Shown here: piece after piece, positions 9,692 to 19,973 of the stretch
How positions within the stretch are numbered: position 1 is the first letter of the stretch
Layout of the letters: every line of letters starts with the position of its first letter
Assembly: GCA_021907015.1 (NCBI GenBank)
Contig: CP091064.1
Span: 4,092,001 to 4,156,000 of the forward strand
Length of the DNA stretch: 64,000 nucleotides
Source of the DNA: Pectobacterium sp. PL152
Lineage (GTDB): Bacteria > Pseudomonadota > Gammaproteobacteria > Enterobacterales > Enterobacteriaceae
Direction: 5' to 3'
The notes under the pieces: generated by a model
What the model saw: only the letters and a program-made list of their open reading frames with translations
Told to the model about the DNA's origin: nothing
Databases searched by the model: none
Made by a program: the position numbers and the translations under genes

Positions 9692-10511
9692 TTATGCCAG
9701 AATGCGGGTGCGGATGAGATCGGCGATGCTGGGTTCCTCATTGCTGCCAATCACCAGATCGGCACGCGCTTTGATTTCGTCGGCGCTGTTGCCCATGGCG
9801 ACACCTAATCCTACGCCTTCCAGCATGCTGATATCGTTAAAGTTGTCGCCGAATGCCACGACGTCTTTCATGCTGATGCCCTGTTCGCCAAGCCATTGCT
9901 GAAGCAGTTTGCCTTTGCTGTTGCCGGTTTGAGCAATATCAACCTGATCTTGCCACGACCACTCGCAGGCCAGTCCGAGCTGTTTTTCTACTTCTGCGGC
10001 AAAATGGTTCAGCGTGGGGACATCGGCGTGCGTGGTCGCGAATTTCCAGATAGCGTGCGATGCTTCCGTTTGACGCACCAGATTTTCCACCTGTGCAAAG
10101 CGAGGACGCTGTTGCTCCGGCAGGTTAGCCGCCCACGCTAGCGTGCGCACTACGTGTCCGGTAGGGTACTGATAATACATGTCGTCATCGGCATACATCA
10201 GCCCGTGAATATCAAATTCTTCTAGCAGCGTGATGACATTTTTGCCTGTTCAACAGAGAGCGGATTGGTGTGCGATGCCTGGCCTTTCTGGTAATCATAG
10301 ACATAGGTGCCGTTACAGCAGATAGCGGGCGTATCCAACTGCAATCCCTGATAAAAAGGGTGAATGGCAGAGTGGTGGCGCCCGGTGACGATCATCACTT
10401 TGATACCTTGCTGGCAGGCCAGCGCGAGTGCGCTAAGCGATTCGGGCAGGATTTTTTCTGTTGATTCAGCAGCGTACCATCAAGATCAAGTGCAATTACT
10501 CGGTAGGTCAT
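9692..10511 (-). CDS. ybhA: HAD-family phosphatase YbhA, two frameshifts
   Basis: Cof-type haloacid dehalogenase phosphatase; E. coli YbhA acts on pyridoxal phosphate and sugar phosphates. The repaired start (ATG 10511) reads MTYRVIALDLDGTLLNQQ, with the DxD nucleophile motif. Motif II/III landmarks are VTGRHHSAIHPFYQG and NSKGK, and motif IV is VAFGDNFNDISML. Two bases are missing: one T in the run 10452-10457 and one in 10239-10243. Repair gives 273 residues, essentially the E. coli length. Pgl is encoded nearby, as ybhA and pgl (ybhE) are in E. coli. Confidence 0.85.
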
Positions 10512-10784
10512 CGTTGTCTCGCAAATAAAAATGTGGATATCGAATGAGCCTTACGATAAAGGACGCGGCGAAAAATAGACAGACAACAACGAGATAAAAG
10601 TGCCTGAGGTCCATTTGATGGCGAAAGGTGTCGTGCGGCGGCGGAAAAGTAAGCTAAACAGACAGTTTGGCAATGCCGTTGTCGATTTTCTATGCTTTCA
10701 ACGGTTTATCATCTATTTTTTAAGCAGTTGACCAAAACGCGGCTTTACAATGTGCGATGTACTGTTTATAGTGCGCGTCATTGC

Positions 10785-10872
10785 GGAGGAGTGGCCGAGT
10801 GGTTGAAGGCACCGGTCTTGAAAACCGGCGACGCGAAAGTGTTCTAGAGTTCGAATCTCTACTCCTCCGCCA
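10785..10872 (+). tRNA. tRNA-Ser (UGA anticodon)
   Basis: An 88-nt tRNA with acceptor strand GGAGGAG pairing with CTCCTCC and an encoded CCA (10870-10872). The anticodon stem-loop CCGGTCTTGAAAACCGG places TGA in the loop. It has a long variable arm (class II, as expected for Ser) and the T-loop GTTCGAATC. An open reading frame on the opposite strand here is spurious. Confidence 0.95.
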
Positions 10873-10982
10873 CTTTCAATCTTGACCTTTCTTATTTCAT
10901 TCATTCATTCATTCTCTCTCTTCTTGATTATCTCTGACGATTCGCCGTCATAATTTTTGCTTTATTCGTCATCGCTGCATCT

Positions 10983-11345
10983 TTAGCGTCTGCTGATCAA
11001 ATCGTTTTCCAGCCAGTACAGAATGACTTCAACGACATAGCGCTGCTCTTCGTCACTCAGCGGCTGGTGTTGGGCGATGTGATGCCATTTTTCCAGACAT
11101 CCCCGACAGCAGGTTGCGGTGGCATGCTGTGCAATAAACACGGGATGGCCGCGCATCGGTGTCTGCTTGCCATCATTGGCCGGATCCGACGGTGCCAGCC
11201 TACGCGCGATAAAATCGGCGGCGTGGGTGGCGATCGTTTCCTTACCTTTGCTGTAGCAATAGTCACGCTCTTTGGCACCCAACGTAAAACGCTGGCGGAA
11301 AGTGGAACGCGATAGCCGGGAAAACAGCGAATCAAACGTGGTCAT
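10983..11345 (-). CDS. DUF4186 family protein
   Basis: A 120-residue protein of unknown function. The sequence around residues 60-90 (KQTPMRGHPVFIAQHATATCC followed by RGCL) is the family hallmark, with a CC-x2-C cysteine cluster and histidines that could bind metal. It also has a conserved RLSRSTFRQRF start. ATG 11345 gives the family's usual N-terminus. It lies alone between tRNA-Ser and pgl, and no function can be assigned from the neighbours. Confidence 0.75.
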   Translation of the reverse strand: MTTFDSLFSRLSRSTFRQRFTLGAKERDYCYSKGKETIATHAADFIARRLAPSDPANDGKQTPMRGHPVFIAQHATATCCRGCLEKWHHIAQHQPLSDEEQRYVVEVILYWLENDLISRR

Positions 11346-11587
11346 AACCTAAAGTCCGTAAAACATGAACGATGCAAAAATAGGGACATGCGGATGCTGC
11401 CGTATCAATCATGACTTAAATCAGCCATTGCTTAAATCAATAGTAGCCTTGCGCTGTCTCTGTAGAATAGAGTGATTGGTCATTTATGGTATACCGTGCG
11501 TCAGGTTGAGCAAGTTCGTTATCCTTTCAATGAACCGCTTTTGAGCCTTCCTGAGCCGTCACATTCGCGTGAAATAAGGAGAATACG

Positions 11588-12585
11588 ATGCAGCAAGTTG
11601 TTTATGTCGCCAGCCCGGAAAGCCAACAGATCCACGTTTGGCAGCTCGGTGCTCAGGGAAATCTGACATTATTGCAGACCGTTGAGGTTCCAGGGCAAGT
11701 TCAGCCGATGGTGATTGCACCGAATAAGCGTCATCTGTATGTCGGCGTACGTCCTGATTTCAGGGTTCTGAGCTATCGTATTGATGAGCAGGGTAAATTA
11801 GCGCAAGCGGGTGTGGCGTCTTTACCGGGTAGCCCGACGCACCTGTCTACCGATAATGACGGACGTTTCCTGTTCAGCGCGTCTTACAGCGGTGCTTGCG
11901 TTAGCGTTAGCCCGATTGGTGCGGATGGCGTTGTCGGCGAGCCGATCCAACAACTGGACGGACTCGAAGGGTGCCACTCTACCAACATCGATCCAACGAA
12001 TACTGTTGTGTGGGCTCCTTGCCTGAAAGAAGACCGTATTCGTCTGTACGACCTCAGCGCTGATGGCAAACTGAGTGTGCATCGTCAGGCCGAAATGACG
12101 ACGGTAGCGGGGCTGGCCCACGCCATATGGCTTTCCACCCCAATCAGCGTTTTGCCTATTGTGTGAATGAACTGGACAGTTCGGTAGACGTATATCAGTT
12201 GGATGCAGCCAGCGGCGAATTGCAGAAAGTGCAAACGCTGGATGCCATGCCAGCAGGTTTCAGCGACACGCGCTGGGCGGCAGATATTCACATTACGCCG
12301 AATGGTCGTTTCCTGTATATCAGCGATCGTACTGCCAGCCTGCTGAGCGTTTTCCAGGTGTCTGAAGACGGCAGCACGTTAACGCTGACCGGTCATCAGC
12401 CGACCGAAACGCAGCCGCGCGGTTTCAATATCGACAACACCGGTGAGTTCCTGATTTCAGCAGGCCAAAAATCTCAGCACATCGAGGTGTATCACATCGA
12501 TCAGAATACGGGCAATCTGCAACCGCTGGCGCGTTACGCCGTTGGTCAGGGGCCAATGTGGGTGTCGGTGTTGGCGCTGGACTAA
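11588..12585 (+). CDS. pgl: 6-phosphogluconolactonase, one frameshift
   Basis: Hydrolyses 6-phosphogluconolactone in the oxidative pentose phosphate pathway, cytoplasmic. It is the beta-propeller (YbhE-type) form: [18 protein letters not shown] at the start, GCHSTNIDP in the middle and [20 protein letters not shown] after repair. One G is missing from the run at 12109-12112, which truncates the reading at 12166. Restoring it gives 332 residues, one more than E. coli Pgl. AAGGAGAA lies upstream of the ATG. The substrate route continues with gnd, encoded at 56146. Confidence 0.9.
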
Positions 12586-12610
12586 ACAAGCCAGTCACAA
12601 CATTGAGGTT

Positions 12611-12640
12611 AAGCCCTGCATTGATCCGCAGGGCTTTTTT
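12611..12640 (+). terminator. Intrinsic terminator of pgl
   Basis: AAGCCCTGC (12611-12619) pairs with GCAGGGCTT (12628-12636), followed by a T run. Confidence 0.8.
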
Positions 12641-12643
12641 CGA

Positions 12644-13894
12644 TTAACCCCGGTATTCGATAATCGACAAACCCGCGTTGTAATCCGTGCTGTAGATGAT
12701 GCCGTCGGCATCCACAAACACATCGCAGGACTGAATAATCTGCGGCCTGCCGGGACGTTTATCGACCATGCTGGCTGGCGCAGCAGGCACCAGCGCACCG
12801 GTTTCTTTCGGCTGGTACGGATTACTGATGTCGTAAGCCCGCACGCCTGCATTTTGATACGTGGCGAAAATCAGTGAAGAACTGATGAAGCTGCCGGGGC
12901 GGTTTTCATGCAGGTTATGTGGGCCAAAGTGTGCGCCTTTCTTCACATAGTCTATCTCTTTCGGCTGCGGGAAGGTGGCGATGCTCACGGGATTACTCGG
13001 CTCACGAATATCGAACACCCAAATCAATTTCTCGCCATCTTCCTGATTATCCAAAACCGCTTCATCCAACACGATCAGCAGATCGCGATCCGGCAACGGC
13101 AGCGCGGTATGGGTGCCGCCGCCAAACGGCGGGCTCCAGTTACGGTGGCTGATGAGCTGTGGATTGGTGCGATCGCTCACGTCCAGTAGCGTCAGCCCGC
13201 CATCGCGCCAGCTACCATAGGCGGTGTCGCCGCTGATGATGGCATGATGCAACGCATAACGCTTGCCGTCCGGCCAACTTGCGGTTTCTCCACCGGCGGT
13301 GTGCATACCGGGTAGCCAATAACGACCGGCAACTTCCGGACGCTGTGGATCGGCCAGATCGATAGTCAGAAAGATGTAGTCGCTGTAGCCATCGAGCAGG
13401 GCGGAGACATAGGCCCAGCGCCCGCCCACGTACCAGATGCGGTGAATTCCGATACCGTCCAGCGGCAGGAAGCTGATCTCGCGCGGTTTATCCGGCGTTG
13501 AGATATCGAAAATCCGTAATCCGGCGCTCCAGCTTTTGCCCTGCTGTTTGGTACTGACCGTATCGGCGACGGAGCGGGTGTAATAGACCTTTTCCTCGGC
13601 GAAGCTGGCGTCGGCAAACAAATCGCGTGCGTTAACGACAAGCAGCAGGTCATCATGCGTTTGCAGGTGGATATTCCAGGTGCCGGGCGGGGCAGCAATA
13701 AACCCCGCTGGCTTGGGATTTTTGGCATCGCGCACATCCACAATCGACACGCCTTGTGAAACCATATGCCCGATGTAAGCGTAGCCGCGGTGAACCATCA
13801 CCTGCACACCATCGGGCCTGCCGCCCTGATCGCTGTGCCCAATCAGCCGCATATTACGGCTGTAATCGGGGGTGGGCAGAGGGGTCGATGCCAT
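12644..13894 (-). CDS. LVIVD-repeat beta-propeller protein
   Basis: A 416-residue protein built of repeated blades of the LVIVD type: GVSIVDVRDAKNPK, GLRIFDISTPDKPRE, GLTLLDVSDRTNPQ, IWVFDIREPSNPVS and GVRAYDISNPYQPKE. No signal peptide or membrane segment is visible. Its ATG lies 15 bases after the stop of the sugar-binding-protein gene, so they form one operon. The biochemical role is unknown; a propeller next to a periplasmic sugar-binding protein suggests sugar binding, modification or signalling, but that is inference. Confidence 0.75.
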   Translation of the reverse strand: MASTPLPTPDYSRNMRLIGHSDQGGRPDGVQVMVHRGYAYIGHMVSQGVSIVDVRDAKNPKPAGFIAAPPGTWNIHLQTHDDLLLVVNARDLFADASFAEEKVYYTRSVADTVSTKQQGKSWSAGLRIFDISTPDKPREISFLPLDGIGIHRIWYVGGRWAYVSALLDGYSDYIFLTIDLADPQRPEVAGRYWLPGMHTAGGETASWPDGKRYALHHAIISGDTAYGSWRDGGLTLLDVSDRTNPQLISHRNWSPPFGGGTHTALPLPDRDLLIVLDEAVLDNQEDGEKLIWVFDIREPSNPVSIATFPQPKEIDYVKKGAHFGPHNLHENRPGSFISSSLIFATYQNAGVRAYDISNPYQPKETGALVPAAPASMVDKRPGRPQIIQSCDVFVDADGIIYSTDYNAGLSIIEYRG

Positions 13895-13909
13895 GACGTT
13901 ATCTCCGTG

Positions 13910-14986
13910 TTATTTCGCCTGTTTGGCTTCCAGTGTAGCAAACCACGGTGCGATAAAATCATCCGTGTGGCCCCAGCCTGGGATGATTTTCGCTAATCCG
14001 GCGACATTGACCGCACCTGCCTGGCTGGCTAACAGCGCCTGCGGAATCGCGGCAGCGCGGAACTCGTAGGTGGCTGGCGTTGGTTCACCGGCTATCTTGT
14101 TGGCAACCAGACGCAGGTTAACTTTACCGATCAGTTTTGGATCGACGGCCACGCTGACTTTCCACGGGCTGCTCGCTTCGCGCATCAGCTGTAAATCCTG
14201 ATTGGAGATGTCGATGCTGTACAGTTTGATTTCTGTCCGACCGTTTTCTTTCAATGCTTTATAAGCACCCTGACTGAAGGCATCCCACGATCCCCAGATC
14301 GCATCGATTTTGCCTTTCGGGTATTTCGCCAGCACTGCGCCGACTTTGTTGGCGGTATCGCCCTGTACGTCAGAAGACACGGCACCAATCGATTCCAGTT
14401 CCTTGATGCCGGGGTTGGCTTTCAGGATCTGTTGATAGGCGAGCTGGCGGCGTTCCATCGGCGGGAAGCCAGCAACCCACAGTTTGATGATATTGGCTTT
14501 GCCGTTGAAATCCTTCACCAACTGGCCGAGTGATTCGTTAGTCAGTGAGGCATCGTCCTGCTGGGTGACGGTCACGCCCGGAATTTCGCCGTTCACGGCA
14601 GTATCAAACACGGAGACGGCAATACCGCTGTCGACGATGCGTTTAATCAAATCGGTAGAGTAGGGATCGCGACCCTGTGACAGGATGATACCGTCATATT
14701 TCTGACTAATAGCCTGATTCACGAAATCCTGAAAACGAGCGTCATCGCCGTTACTCAGGAAGGTACTGACCTTGAAGCCCAGCTTTTTACCTTCTTCGAG
14801 CACGCCGGAAACAAACTGCGTGGTGTTGTCGTCCGATCCCAGATTGCGGATAACGGCGATGCGAACCGGGCCGTTATGATTGGCAATAGCAGCCGGAACG
14901 GGAGCAATGGTGGCGCTCTGATTGGCCAGTGCCGGTAATGCGGTCAGTAAGCTCAGTGCAAGCAGGGCAGGCGTAAATTTCTTCAT
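13910..14986 (-). CDS. Periplasmic sugar-binding protein (ABC importer type), orphan
   Basis: Type I periplasmic binding protein (Peripla_BP_4 / ribose-binding-like) of 358 residues. The signal peptide KKFTPALLALSLLTALPALA is cleaved before NQSA. Landmarks are VRIAVIRNLGSDDNTTQF, YDGIILSQGRD, VSVFDTAV and DAIWGSWDAFSQGAY. I chose ATG 14986 because GGAG lies seven bases ahead; an earlier ATG at 14998 has no such site. No permease or ATPase gene is adjacent; only the LVIVD gene follows. It could serve a distant transporter or a sensor, as TorT-like proteins do. Confidence 0.8.
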   Translation of the reverse strand: MKKFTPALLALSLLTALPALANQSATIAPVPAAIANHNGPVRIAVIRNLGSDDNTTQFVSGVLEEGKKLGFKVSTFLSNGDDARFQDFVNQAISQKYDGIILSQGRDPYSTDLIKRIVDSGIAVSVFDTAVNGEIPGVTVTQQDDASLTNESLGQLVKDFNGKANIIKLWVAGFPPMERRQLAYQQILKANPGIKELESIGAVSSDVQGDTANKVGAVLAKYPKGKIDAIWGSWDAFSQGAYKALKENGRTEIKLYSIDISNQDLQLMREASSPWKVSVAVDPKLIGKVNLRLVANKIAGEPTPATYEFRAAAIPQALLASQAGAVNVAGLAKIIPGWGHTDDFIAPWFATLEAKQAK

Positions 14987-15217
14987 TATCAGCTCCATGG
15001 CGTTTTATAAAAGGATCTTGTGTTGACGATAGTGTGTCGTGTCGATGGCAGTATTGTTATGTTTTCTGCGTCACTACTTTATAGCTGTCTTTATGTCTGG
15101 ATGTCTATTTAAAAATAATACTGCATCATAGCCAGTGAGCGATAGTCGGGAAAGCGGGGAGCATTATGACGTTTGGATGTAAGCTATAACGATTTGTGCT
15201 GACTACGGATAAAAGAA

Positions 15218-15240
15218 AAATGCCCGCGAGGCGGGCATTT
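15218..15240 (-). terminator. Intrinsic terminator of fdnGHI
   Basis: AAATGCCCGC and GCGGGCATTT form a 10-bp stem with a 3-nt loop. On the minus strand it is followed by a T-rich stretch, 30 bases after the fdnI stop. Confidence 0.8.
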
Positions 15241-15270
15241 GAGGAGGAGATTAAATGAAAAGAACGTGAA

Positions 15271-15906
15271 TTACTTCTTCGCTTCTTTCTCTTCCATTTC
15301 ACGTGCCCAGCGTGGGTGGTGTTTACGCGCCCAGCGTTTGGAAACTTTGCCTTCAATCATCCCTTTGATCGATCCTTTGACCCAGAACGCCATGTACATA
15401 TGGATCAGAATGGCATGGATGAGGACGATAGCCGCAGCAGCGTGAATCAGAATAGCGTAGCGCACGATATCAATCGGGAACAGGTGGGCGAAATAGGGGC
15501 GCCACATGATAACCCCAGTGATCAGCAGTACCAGCGTTAGCCCCATGATGCTCCAGAACATCATCTTCTGACCTGGGTTGTATTTACCCACTTCAGAGAC
15601 TTCATGCTCATTGCCTTTTAATACCTCAACAATATTGAGGAACCATGGCAGATCGCGCTTCTTCGGGATGTTATGACTAACAAACCGGAAAAACATCGGG
15701 ATCAGACAGATGACGATCAGCACGCCAAAAAACGGGTGCAAAATGCGCCCCATTTGTGGCGTACCAAACGTCTGCGTCAGCCATTGCAGGGTTGGGAAGA
15801 ACAAAGCAATACCCGAGAGCGCGACCAGGAAAAAGCTAATCACCACAATCCAGTGACAGATGCGATCGATAAACTTGGTGCGCAAAATCATTTGTGGCTT
15901 ACTCAT
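15271..15906 (-). CDS. fdnI: Formate dehydrogenase-N cytochrome b556 subunit FdnI
   Basis: Membrane gamma subunit that passes electrons from formate to menaquinone, 211 residues, four transmembrane helices. Haem-ligand histidines fall in [17 protein letters not shown] and [14 protein letters not shown]. The sequence ([23 protein letters not shown], split here by context, and [16 protein letters not shown]) resembles E. coli FdnI rather than FdoI as I recall them. ATG 15906 overlaps the end of fdnH by 8 bases; the open frame's earlier ATGs lie inside fdnH. Confidence 0.9.
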   Translation of the reverse strand: MSKPQMILRTKFIDRICHWIVVISFFLVALSGIALFFPTLQWLTQTFGTPQMGRILHPFFGVLIVICLIPMFFRFVSHNIPKKRDLPWFLNIVEVLKGNEHEVSEVGKYNPGQKMMFWSIMGLTLVLLITGVIMWRPYFAHLFPIDIVRYAILIHAAAAIVLIHAILIHMYMAFWVKGSIKGMIEGKVSKRWARKHHPRWAREMEEKEAKK

Positions 15907-16807
15907 GTTTGTCTCCCCCTTCTTTGTCTTCTCCCTCGTGCTCATGATCCATTTCCTCAGTGTTCGGACCGACACCGACGTAGTGGAACATTAACCCGGC
16001 GAACGTGGCGACAAACCCTAACGCGGACAGCGGTTTCAGAATGCCTTTCCACAGATTGACCGGCGTGGAAATCTGCGGGTTATCTGGCAGATTGTGATAG
16101 AGCGATGGTCTGTCCGCGTGGTGCAGAACATACATCACATGCGTACCGCCCACACCCTGCGGATCGTAGAGGCCTGCGTTTTCATAACCACGGCTTTTCA
16201 GATCGGTGATGCGTTCTTCCGCCAGATGCTTCATTTCGTCTTTTGTACCGAAACGAATGGCACCGGTCGGACAGGTTTTCACACAGGCCGGTTCTTGCCC
16301 AACGCTGACCCTGTCGACGCACAGCGTACATTTATAGACACGATTATCTTCTTTGTTCAGACGTGGAATATTGAACGGGCAGCCGGCGATACAATAGCCG
16401 CAGCCAATACAATGCTCGGACTGAAAATCAACGATCCCGTTGGCATACTGAATGACGGCACCAGCGGAAGGACAGGCTTTCAGACAGCCCGGATCGCTAC
16501 AGTGCATACAGCCATCTTTACGGATCAGCCATTCCAGACGATCGTTCTCTTCCACTTCGGAAAAGCGCATTAGCGTCCAGGATTTGGCGCTCAGATCCGC
16601 CGGGTTGTCATAAACCCCGAGGTTATGGCCGACTTCGTCACGAATGTCGTTCCACTCAGAACAGGCCACCTGACAAGCTTTACAGCCGATACAGGTGGTG
16701 ACATCGATCAGTTTTGCCACTTCGCTTTTGTCATTACGCACATGCGGAGGCGGTGTAAAGCCGTTGGTGGCCGAACGTTTAATAATATCTTGTGATTGCA
16801 TTGACAT
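15899..16807 (-). CDS. fdnH: Formate dehydrogenase-N iron-sulfur subunit FdnH
   Basis: Electron-transfer beta subunit, 302 residues, carrying four [4Fe-4S] clusters. Ferredoxin-type cysteine motifs are [35 protein letters not shown] and CTLCVDRV with CVKTC. A C-terminal transmembrane helix ([19 protein letters not shown]) anchors it in the membrane next to FdnI. It starts 12 bases after fdnG and overlaps fdnI. A highly charged His/Glu-rich tail follows the helix. Confidence 0.93.
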   Translation of the reverse strand: MSMQSQDIIKRSATNGFTPPPHVRNDKSEVAKLIDVTTCIGCKACQVACSEWNDIRDEVGHNLGVYDNPADLSAKSWTLMRFSEVEENDRLEWLIRKDGCMHCSDPGCLKACPSAGAVIQYANGIVDFQSEHCIGCGYCIAGCPFNIPRLNKEDNRVYKCTLCVDRVSVGQEPACVKTCPTGAIRFGTKDEMKHLAEERITDLKSRGYENAGLYDPQGVGGTHVMYVLHHADRPSLYHNLPDNPQISTPVNLWKGILKPLSALGFVATFAGLMFHYVGVGPNTEEMDHEHEGEDKEGGDKHE

Positions 16808-16819
16808 AGTTGGCTACCC

Positions 16820-19800
16820 TTACACCTTCTCTACATTAACCAAAAACGCTTTGTACTCAGGCGTTTGTGAATTAGCGTCACCGACGCTCGGGGTGAGTGT
16901 GTTAGCCAGGAACCCTTTACGGGTGGTTCCCTCAAATCCCCAGTGGCAAGGGATACCAACGGTTTCCACGCTGCGTCCGGCAATTTCCAGCGTTTTGATT
17001 CGCTTGGTGACCACCGCTTTGGCTTTGATGTAGCCACGCTGGCAGGAAACTTTGATTTCATCGCCTGCTTTAATGCCTTTGCTTTTCGCCAGGTTTTCAC
17101 CGATTTCGACAAATTGTTCCGGCTGTACAATGGCGTTCAGACGTGCGTGTTTTGTCCAGTGACGGAACAATTCGGTAATTGAGTATGTCGTCGCCACGTA
17201 AGGGAAGTCCTTCGCGGTGCCCATGGTTTTCGCATCGCGTTCAAACAAACGCGCCGCCGGGCTGGACACCACCGATGGATGCAGCGGGTTAGTACCGATA
17301 GGCGATTCGATCGGTTCGTAGTGCTCAGGGAACGGCCCGTCTACCAGTTTGTCTACGGAGAACAAACGTGCCAGACCTTCCGGCAGCATGATGAATGGCC
17401 CGGTGTCCTTGCCCGGCGGGACGGTCGCGGCGAAGTCAGGCACATCAATGCCTTGCCATTTCTGACCGGTCCATTCCAGCAATTTACGCTTGCTGTCCCA
17501 CGGTTTCCCTTGCAGGTCGGCAGACGCGCGGTTGTAGAGAATGCGGCGGTTTTGCGGCCAGCACCATGACCAGTTTGGCGTACAGCCCAGACCGGCATCC
17601 GCGTTGTCGCGTTTATCCATCTGGTTGCCCGCTTCTGTCCAGCTACCAGCATAGATCCAGCAGAAGCTGGATGTGGAGCCGTCATCACGCAGCTGCGAGA
17701 AATCAGCAACCTGTTGGCCTTTTTTCAGGATCAACTTGCCGCTGTCGTCGTAGATATCCGCCAGCGCCATACCGTTGGCTTCGCGAGCAATCTCTTCCGG
17801 TGTTGGGTCTTCTGGGTCTTTATAGTTCCAGTTGATGTTCATCAACGGATCGGGGTATACGCCGCCTTCTTCTCTATACAGCTCACGCAGGCGCATCAGC
17901 AGTTTACCGAGAATTTTACCGTCGTGATGGGCTTCTCCTGGTGGCTCAGCCGCCGCCCAGTGCCATTGCAGCCAGCGGCCGGAGTTGGCGATCGACCCAT
18001 TCTCTTCAGCAAAGCAGGAAGAGGGCAGACGGAAGACCTCAGTCTGAATGGATTTCGTATCCACGTCGTTGAATTCGCCATAGTTCTGCCAGAATGTAGA
18101 CGTTTCCGTGACCAGTGGATCGATGATGACCATGTACTTGAGCTTGGAGAGTGCTTCGGTCGCTTTATTCTTGTTGGAGAACGCGGCAACGGGGTTAAAG
18201 CCCTGAACAATGTAGCCGTTCATTTTGCCTTCCACCATCAGCTCGGTTTGCACCATGACGTCGTAGCTACGATCCCACTTCGGCAACCAGTCATAACCCC
18301 AGTTATTCGCTGCCTGCGCGTTATCACCGTAGAAGCTCTTCATCATGCTGATAAAGAATTTTGGTGTATTTTTCCAATAGTTAACTTGATCGGGCAGCAG
18401 CGCCGTTGGCGTGATTTGACCCAAATAAGTTTTCAGATCCGGCTGTTTTTCTGACGGCAACGGCATATAGCCCGGCAGATTTAACGACAGCAGGCCAAGG
18501 TCGGTATAGCCCTGAATGTTAGAGTGACCGCGCAGGGCGTTGATACCGCCGCCTGCCATACCGATGTTACCAAGTAACAGTTGGATCATGGCCGCTGAGC
18601 GAATGATCTGTGCTCCGTTGGTGTGGTGCGTCCACCCCAGTGCGTACATGAAGGTTGCGGTTTTATTCGGTACACAGGTTTCGGCGAGCGTGCGGCAGAT
18701 CGTTTCATAATCTTTGGCTGAAGTACCGCATAGCGATGTCACCATTTCCGGCGTATAGCGGGAAACGTGTTTTTTCAGCAGATTCCAGACGCAGCGCGGG
18801 TGGGACAGTGTGGTATCCCGTTTGGCGAAGCCGGATTCATCGAGCTCATACTGCCAGCTGGATTTATCATATTGACGTTTTTGTTCGTCGTAGCCGCTGA
18901 ACAAACCTTCGTCAAAACTGAAATCTTCTCGTACGATCAGGCTGGCGCTGGTGTAAGACACCACGTATTCATGATGAATTTTATCGTGTGTAATAAGGTA
19001 GTTAACAATACCTAGCAGAAAGGCGGCGTCTGACCCTGCGCGAATAGGCGCGTAGAGGTCGGCAACGGCCGCGGAGCGGTTAAAACGCGGATCGACAACG
19101 ATCAGTTTCGCCTTATTATGCGTTTTCGCTTCAACGGCCCATTTGAAACCGACCGGGTGTGCTTCTGCTGGGTTGCCGCCCATGACGATGATGACGTTGG
19201 CGTTTTTGATATCAACCCAGTTGTTGGTCATGGCGCCACGGCCGAATGTCGGCGCCAGCGCGGCGACGGTTGGGCCGTGACACAGGCGAGCCTGACAGTC
19301 GATGGCGACCATGCCGAGAGAGCGGGCAAATTTCTGGTCAAGAATGCCGGTTTCGTTGCTGGCGGCAGAGGAGCACAACATGCCTGTGGTCAGCCAGCGG
19401 TTGACGGTTTCGCCTTTGGCATTGGTACGTTGGAAGTTGGCGTCGCGGTCAGCTTTCATCAGGCGCGCGATGCGTTCGATCGCGTCTTCCCAACTGATTC
19501 GTTGCCATTTGTCTGAGCCTGGCGCACGGTATTCTGGGTAGAGCAGGCGGTTTTCGCTGTGGATGTAGTCGACCAGACCCGCACCTTTCGGGCAAAGGGA
19601 GCCACGGCTGACTGGGTGGTCCGCATCACCTTCGATATGGAAAACGGAAGGTTTTGCATTCTTGGCGCCATCGCCCAGGCTATACATGAGCACACCGCAG
19701 CCGACCGAACAGTATGTGCAGTTGTTACGCGTCTCTTTTGCGCGTAACAGCTTATATTGACGTACTGATGCCATTGCTTCCGTGGGTGTAAAGCCCAATA

Positions 19801-19867
19801 CCGCGAGAGTGGTTCCAGCCATCCCCCCCGCGCAAACTTTAAAGAAACCTCGTCTATTCAGTTGCAT
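16820..19867 (-). CDS. fdnG: Formate dehydrogenase-N catalytic subunit, Cys instead of Sec
   Basis: Periplasm-facing molybdopterin enzyme oxidising formate to CO2 in anaerobic (nitrate) respiration, 1015 residues, the E. coli FdnG length. It has a Tat signal (NRRGFFKVCAGG) and the [4Fe-4S] motif CTYCSVGC with C92. At residue 196, where E. coli FdnG has selenocysteine encoded by UGA, this protein has cysteine (ARLCHGPT; codon TGT at 19282-19280). A second Cys at 191 stands where E. coli, as I recall it, has Asn. ATG 19867 begins the Tat signal; the longer open frame has no motif. It heads fdnGHI and depends on molybdate supply, for which modABC lies in the same window. Confidence 0.95.
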   Translation of the reverse strand: MQLNRRGFFKVCAGGMAGTTLAVLGFTPTEAMASVRQYKLLRAKETRNNCTYCSVGCGVLMYSLGDGAKNAKPSVFHIEGDADHPVSRGSLCPKGAGLVDYIHSENRLLYPEYRAPGSDKWQRISWEDAIERIARLMKADRDANFQRTNAKGETVNRWLTTGMLCSSAASNETGILDQKFARSLGMVAIDCQARLCHGPTVAALAPTFGRGAMTNNWVDIKNANVIIVMGGNPAEAHPVGFKWAVEAKTHNKAKLIVVDPRFNRSAAVADLYAPIRAGSDAAFLLGIVNYLITHDKIHHEYVVSYTSASLIVREDFSFDEGLFSGYDEQKRQYDKSSWQYELDESGFAKRDTTLSHPRCVWNLLKKHVSRYTPEMVTSLCGTSAKDYETICRTLAETCVPNKTATFMYALGWTHHTNGAQIIRSAAMIQLLLGNIGMAGGGINALRGHSNIQGYTDLGLLSLNLPGYMPLPSEKQPDLKTYLGQITPTALLPDQVNYWKNTPKFFISMMKSFYGDNAQAANNWGYDWLPKWDRSYDVMVQTELMVEGKMNGYIVQGFNPVAAFSNKNKATEALSKLKYMVIIDPLVTETSTFWQNYGEFNDVDTKSIQTEVFRLPSSCFAEENGSIANSGRWLQWHWAAAEPPGEAHHDGKILGKLLMRLRELYREEGGVYPDPLMNINWNYKDPEDPTPEEIAREANGMALADIYDDSGKLILKKGQQVADFSQLRDDGSTSSFCWIYAGSWTEAGNQMDKRDNADAGLGCTPNWSWCWPQNRRILYNRASADLQGKPWDSKRKLLEWTGQKWQGIDVPDFAATVPPGKDTGPFIMLPEGLARLFSVDKLVDGPFPEHYEPIESPIGTNPLHPSVVSSPAARLFERDAKTMGTAKDFPYVATTYSITELFRHWTKHARLNAIVQPEQFVEIGENLAKSKGIKAGDEIKVSCQRGYIKAKAVVTKRIKTLEIAGRSVETVGIPCHWGFEGTTRKGFLANTLTPSVGDANSQTPEYKAFLVNVEKV

Positions 19868-19934
19868 TAGTTTCCCTGTGTAATTATGTGTCATTTTTGT
19901 TGCGAGCAATTTAACAACACATAAAATGTGGGCT

Positions 19935-19948
19935 TTGCGCAAAATCAA
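19935..19948 (-). promoter_or_regulatory. FNR-like site upstream of fdnG
   Basis: On the minus strand, TTGAT-TTTG-CGCAA has a perfect left half and 3 of 5 bases of the right half of the FNR consensus TTGAT-N4-ATCAA. It lies 68 bases before the fdnG ATG, a suitable place for anaerobic activation. Confidence 0.5.
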
Positions 19949-19973
19949 AATTTAAGTATTTAAACCCCCATTA

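Noticed and set aside
10713-10904. A 63-codon minus-strand reading frame
   Set aside because: It lies across tRNA-Ser, which has full cloverleaf features and an encoded CCA.
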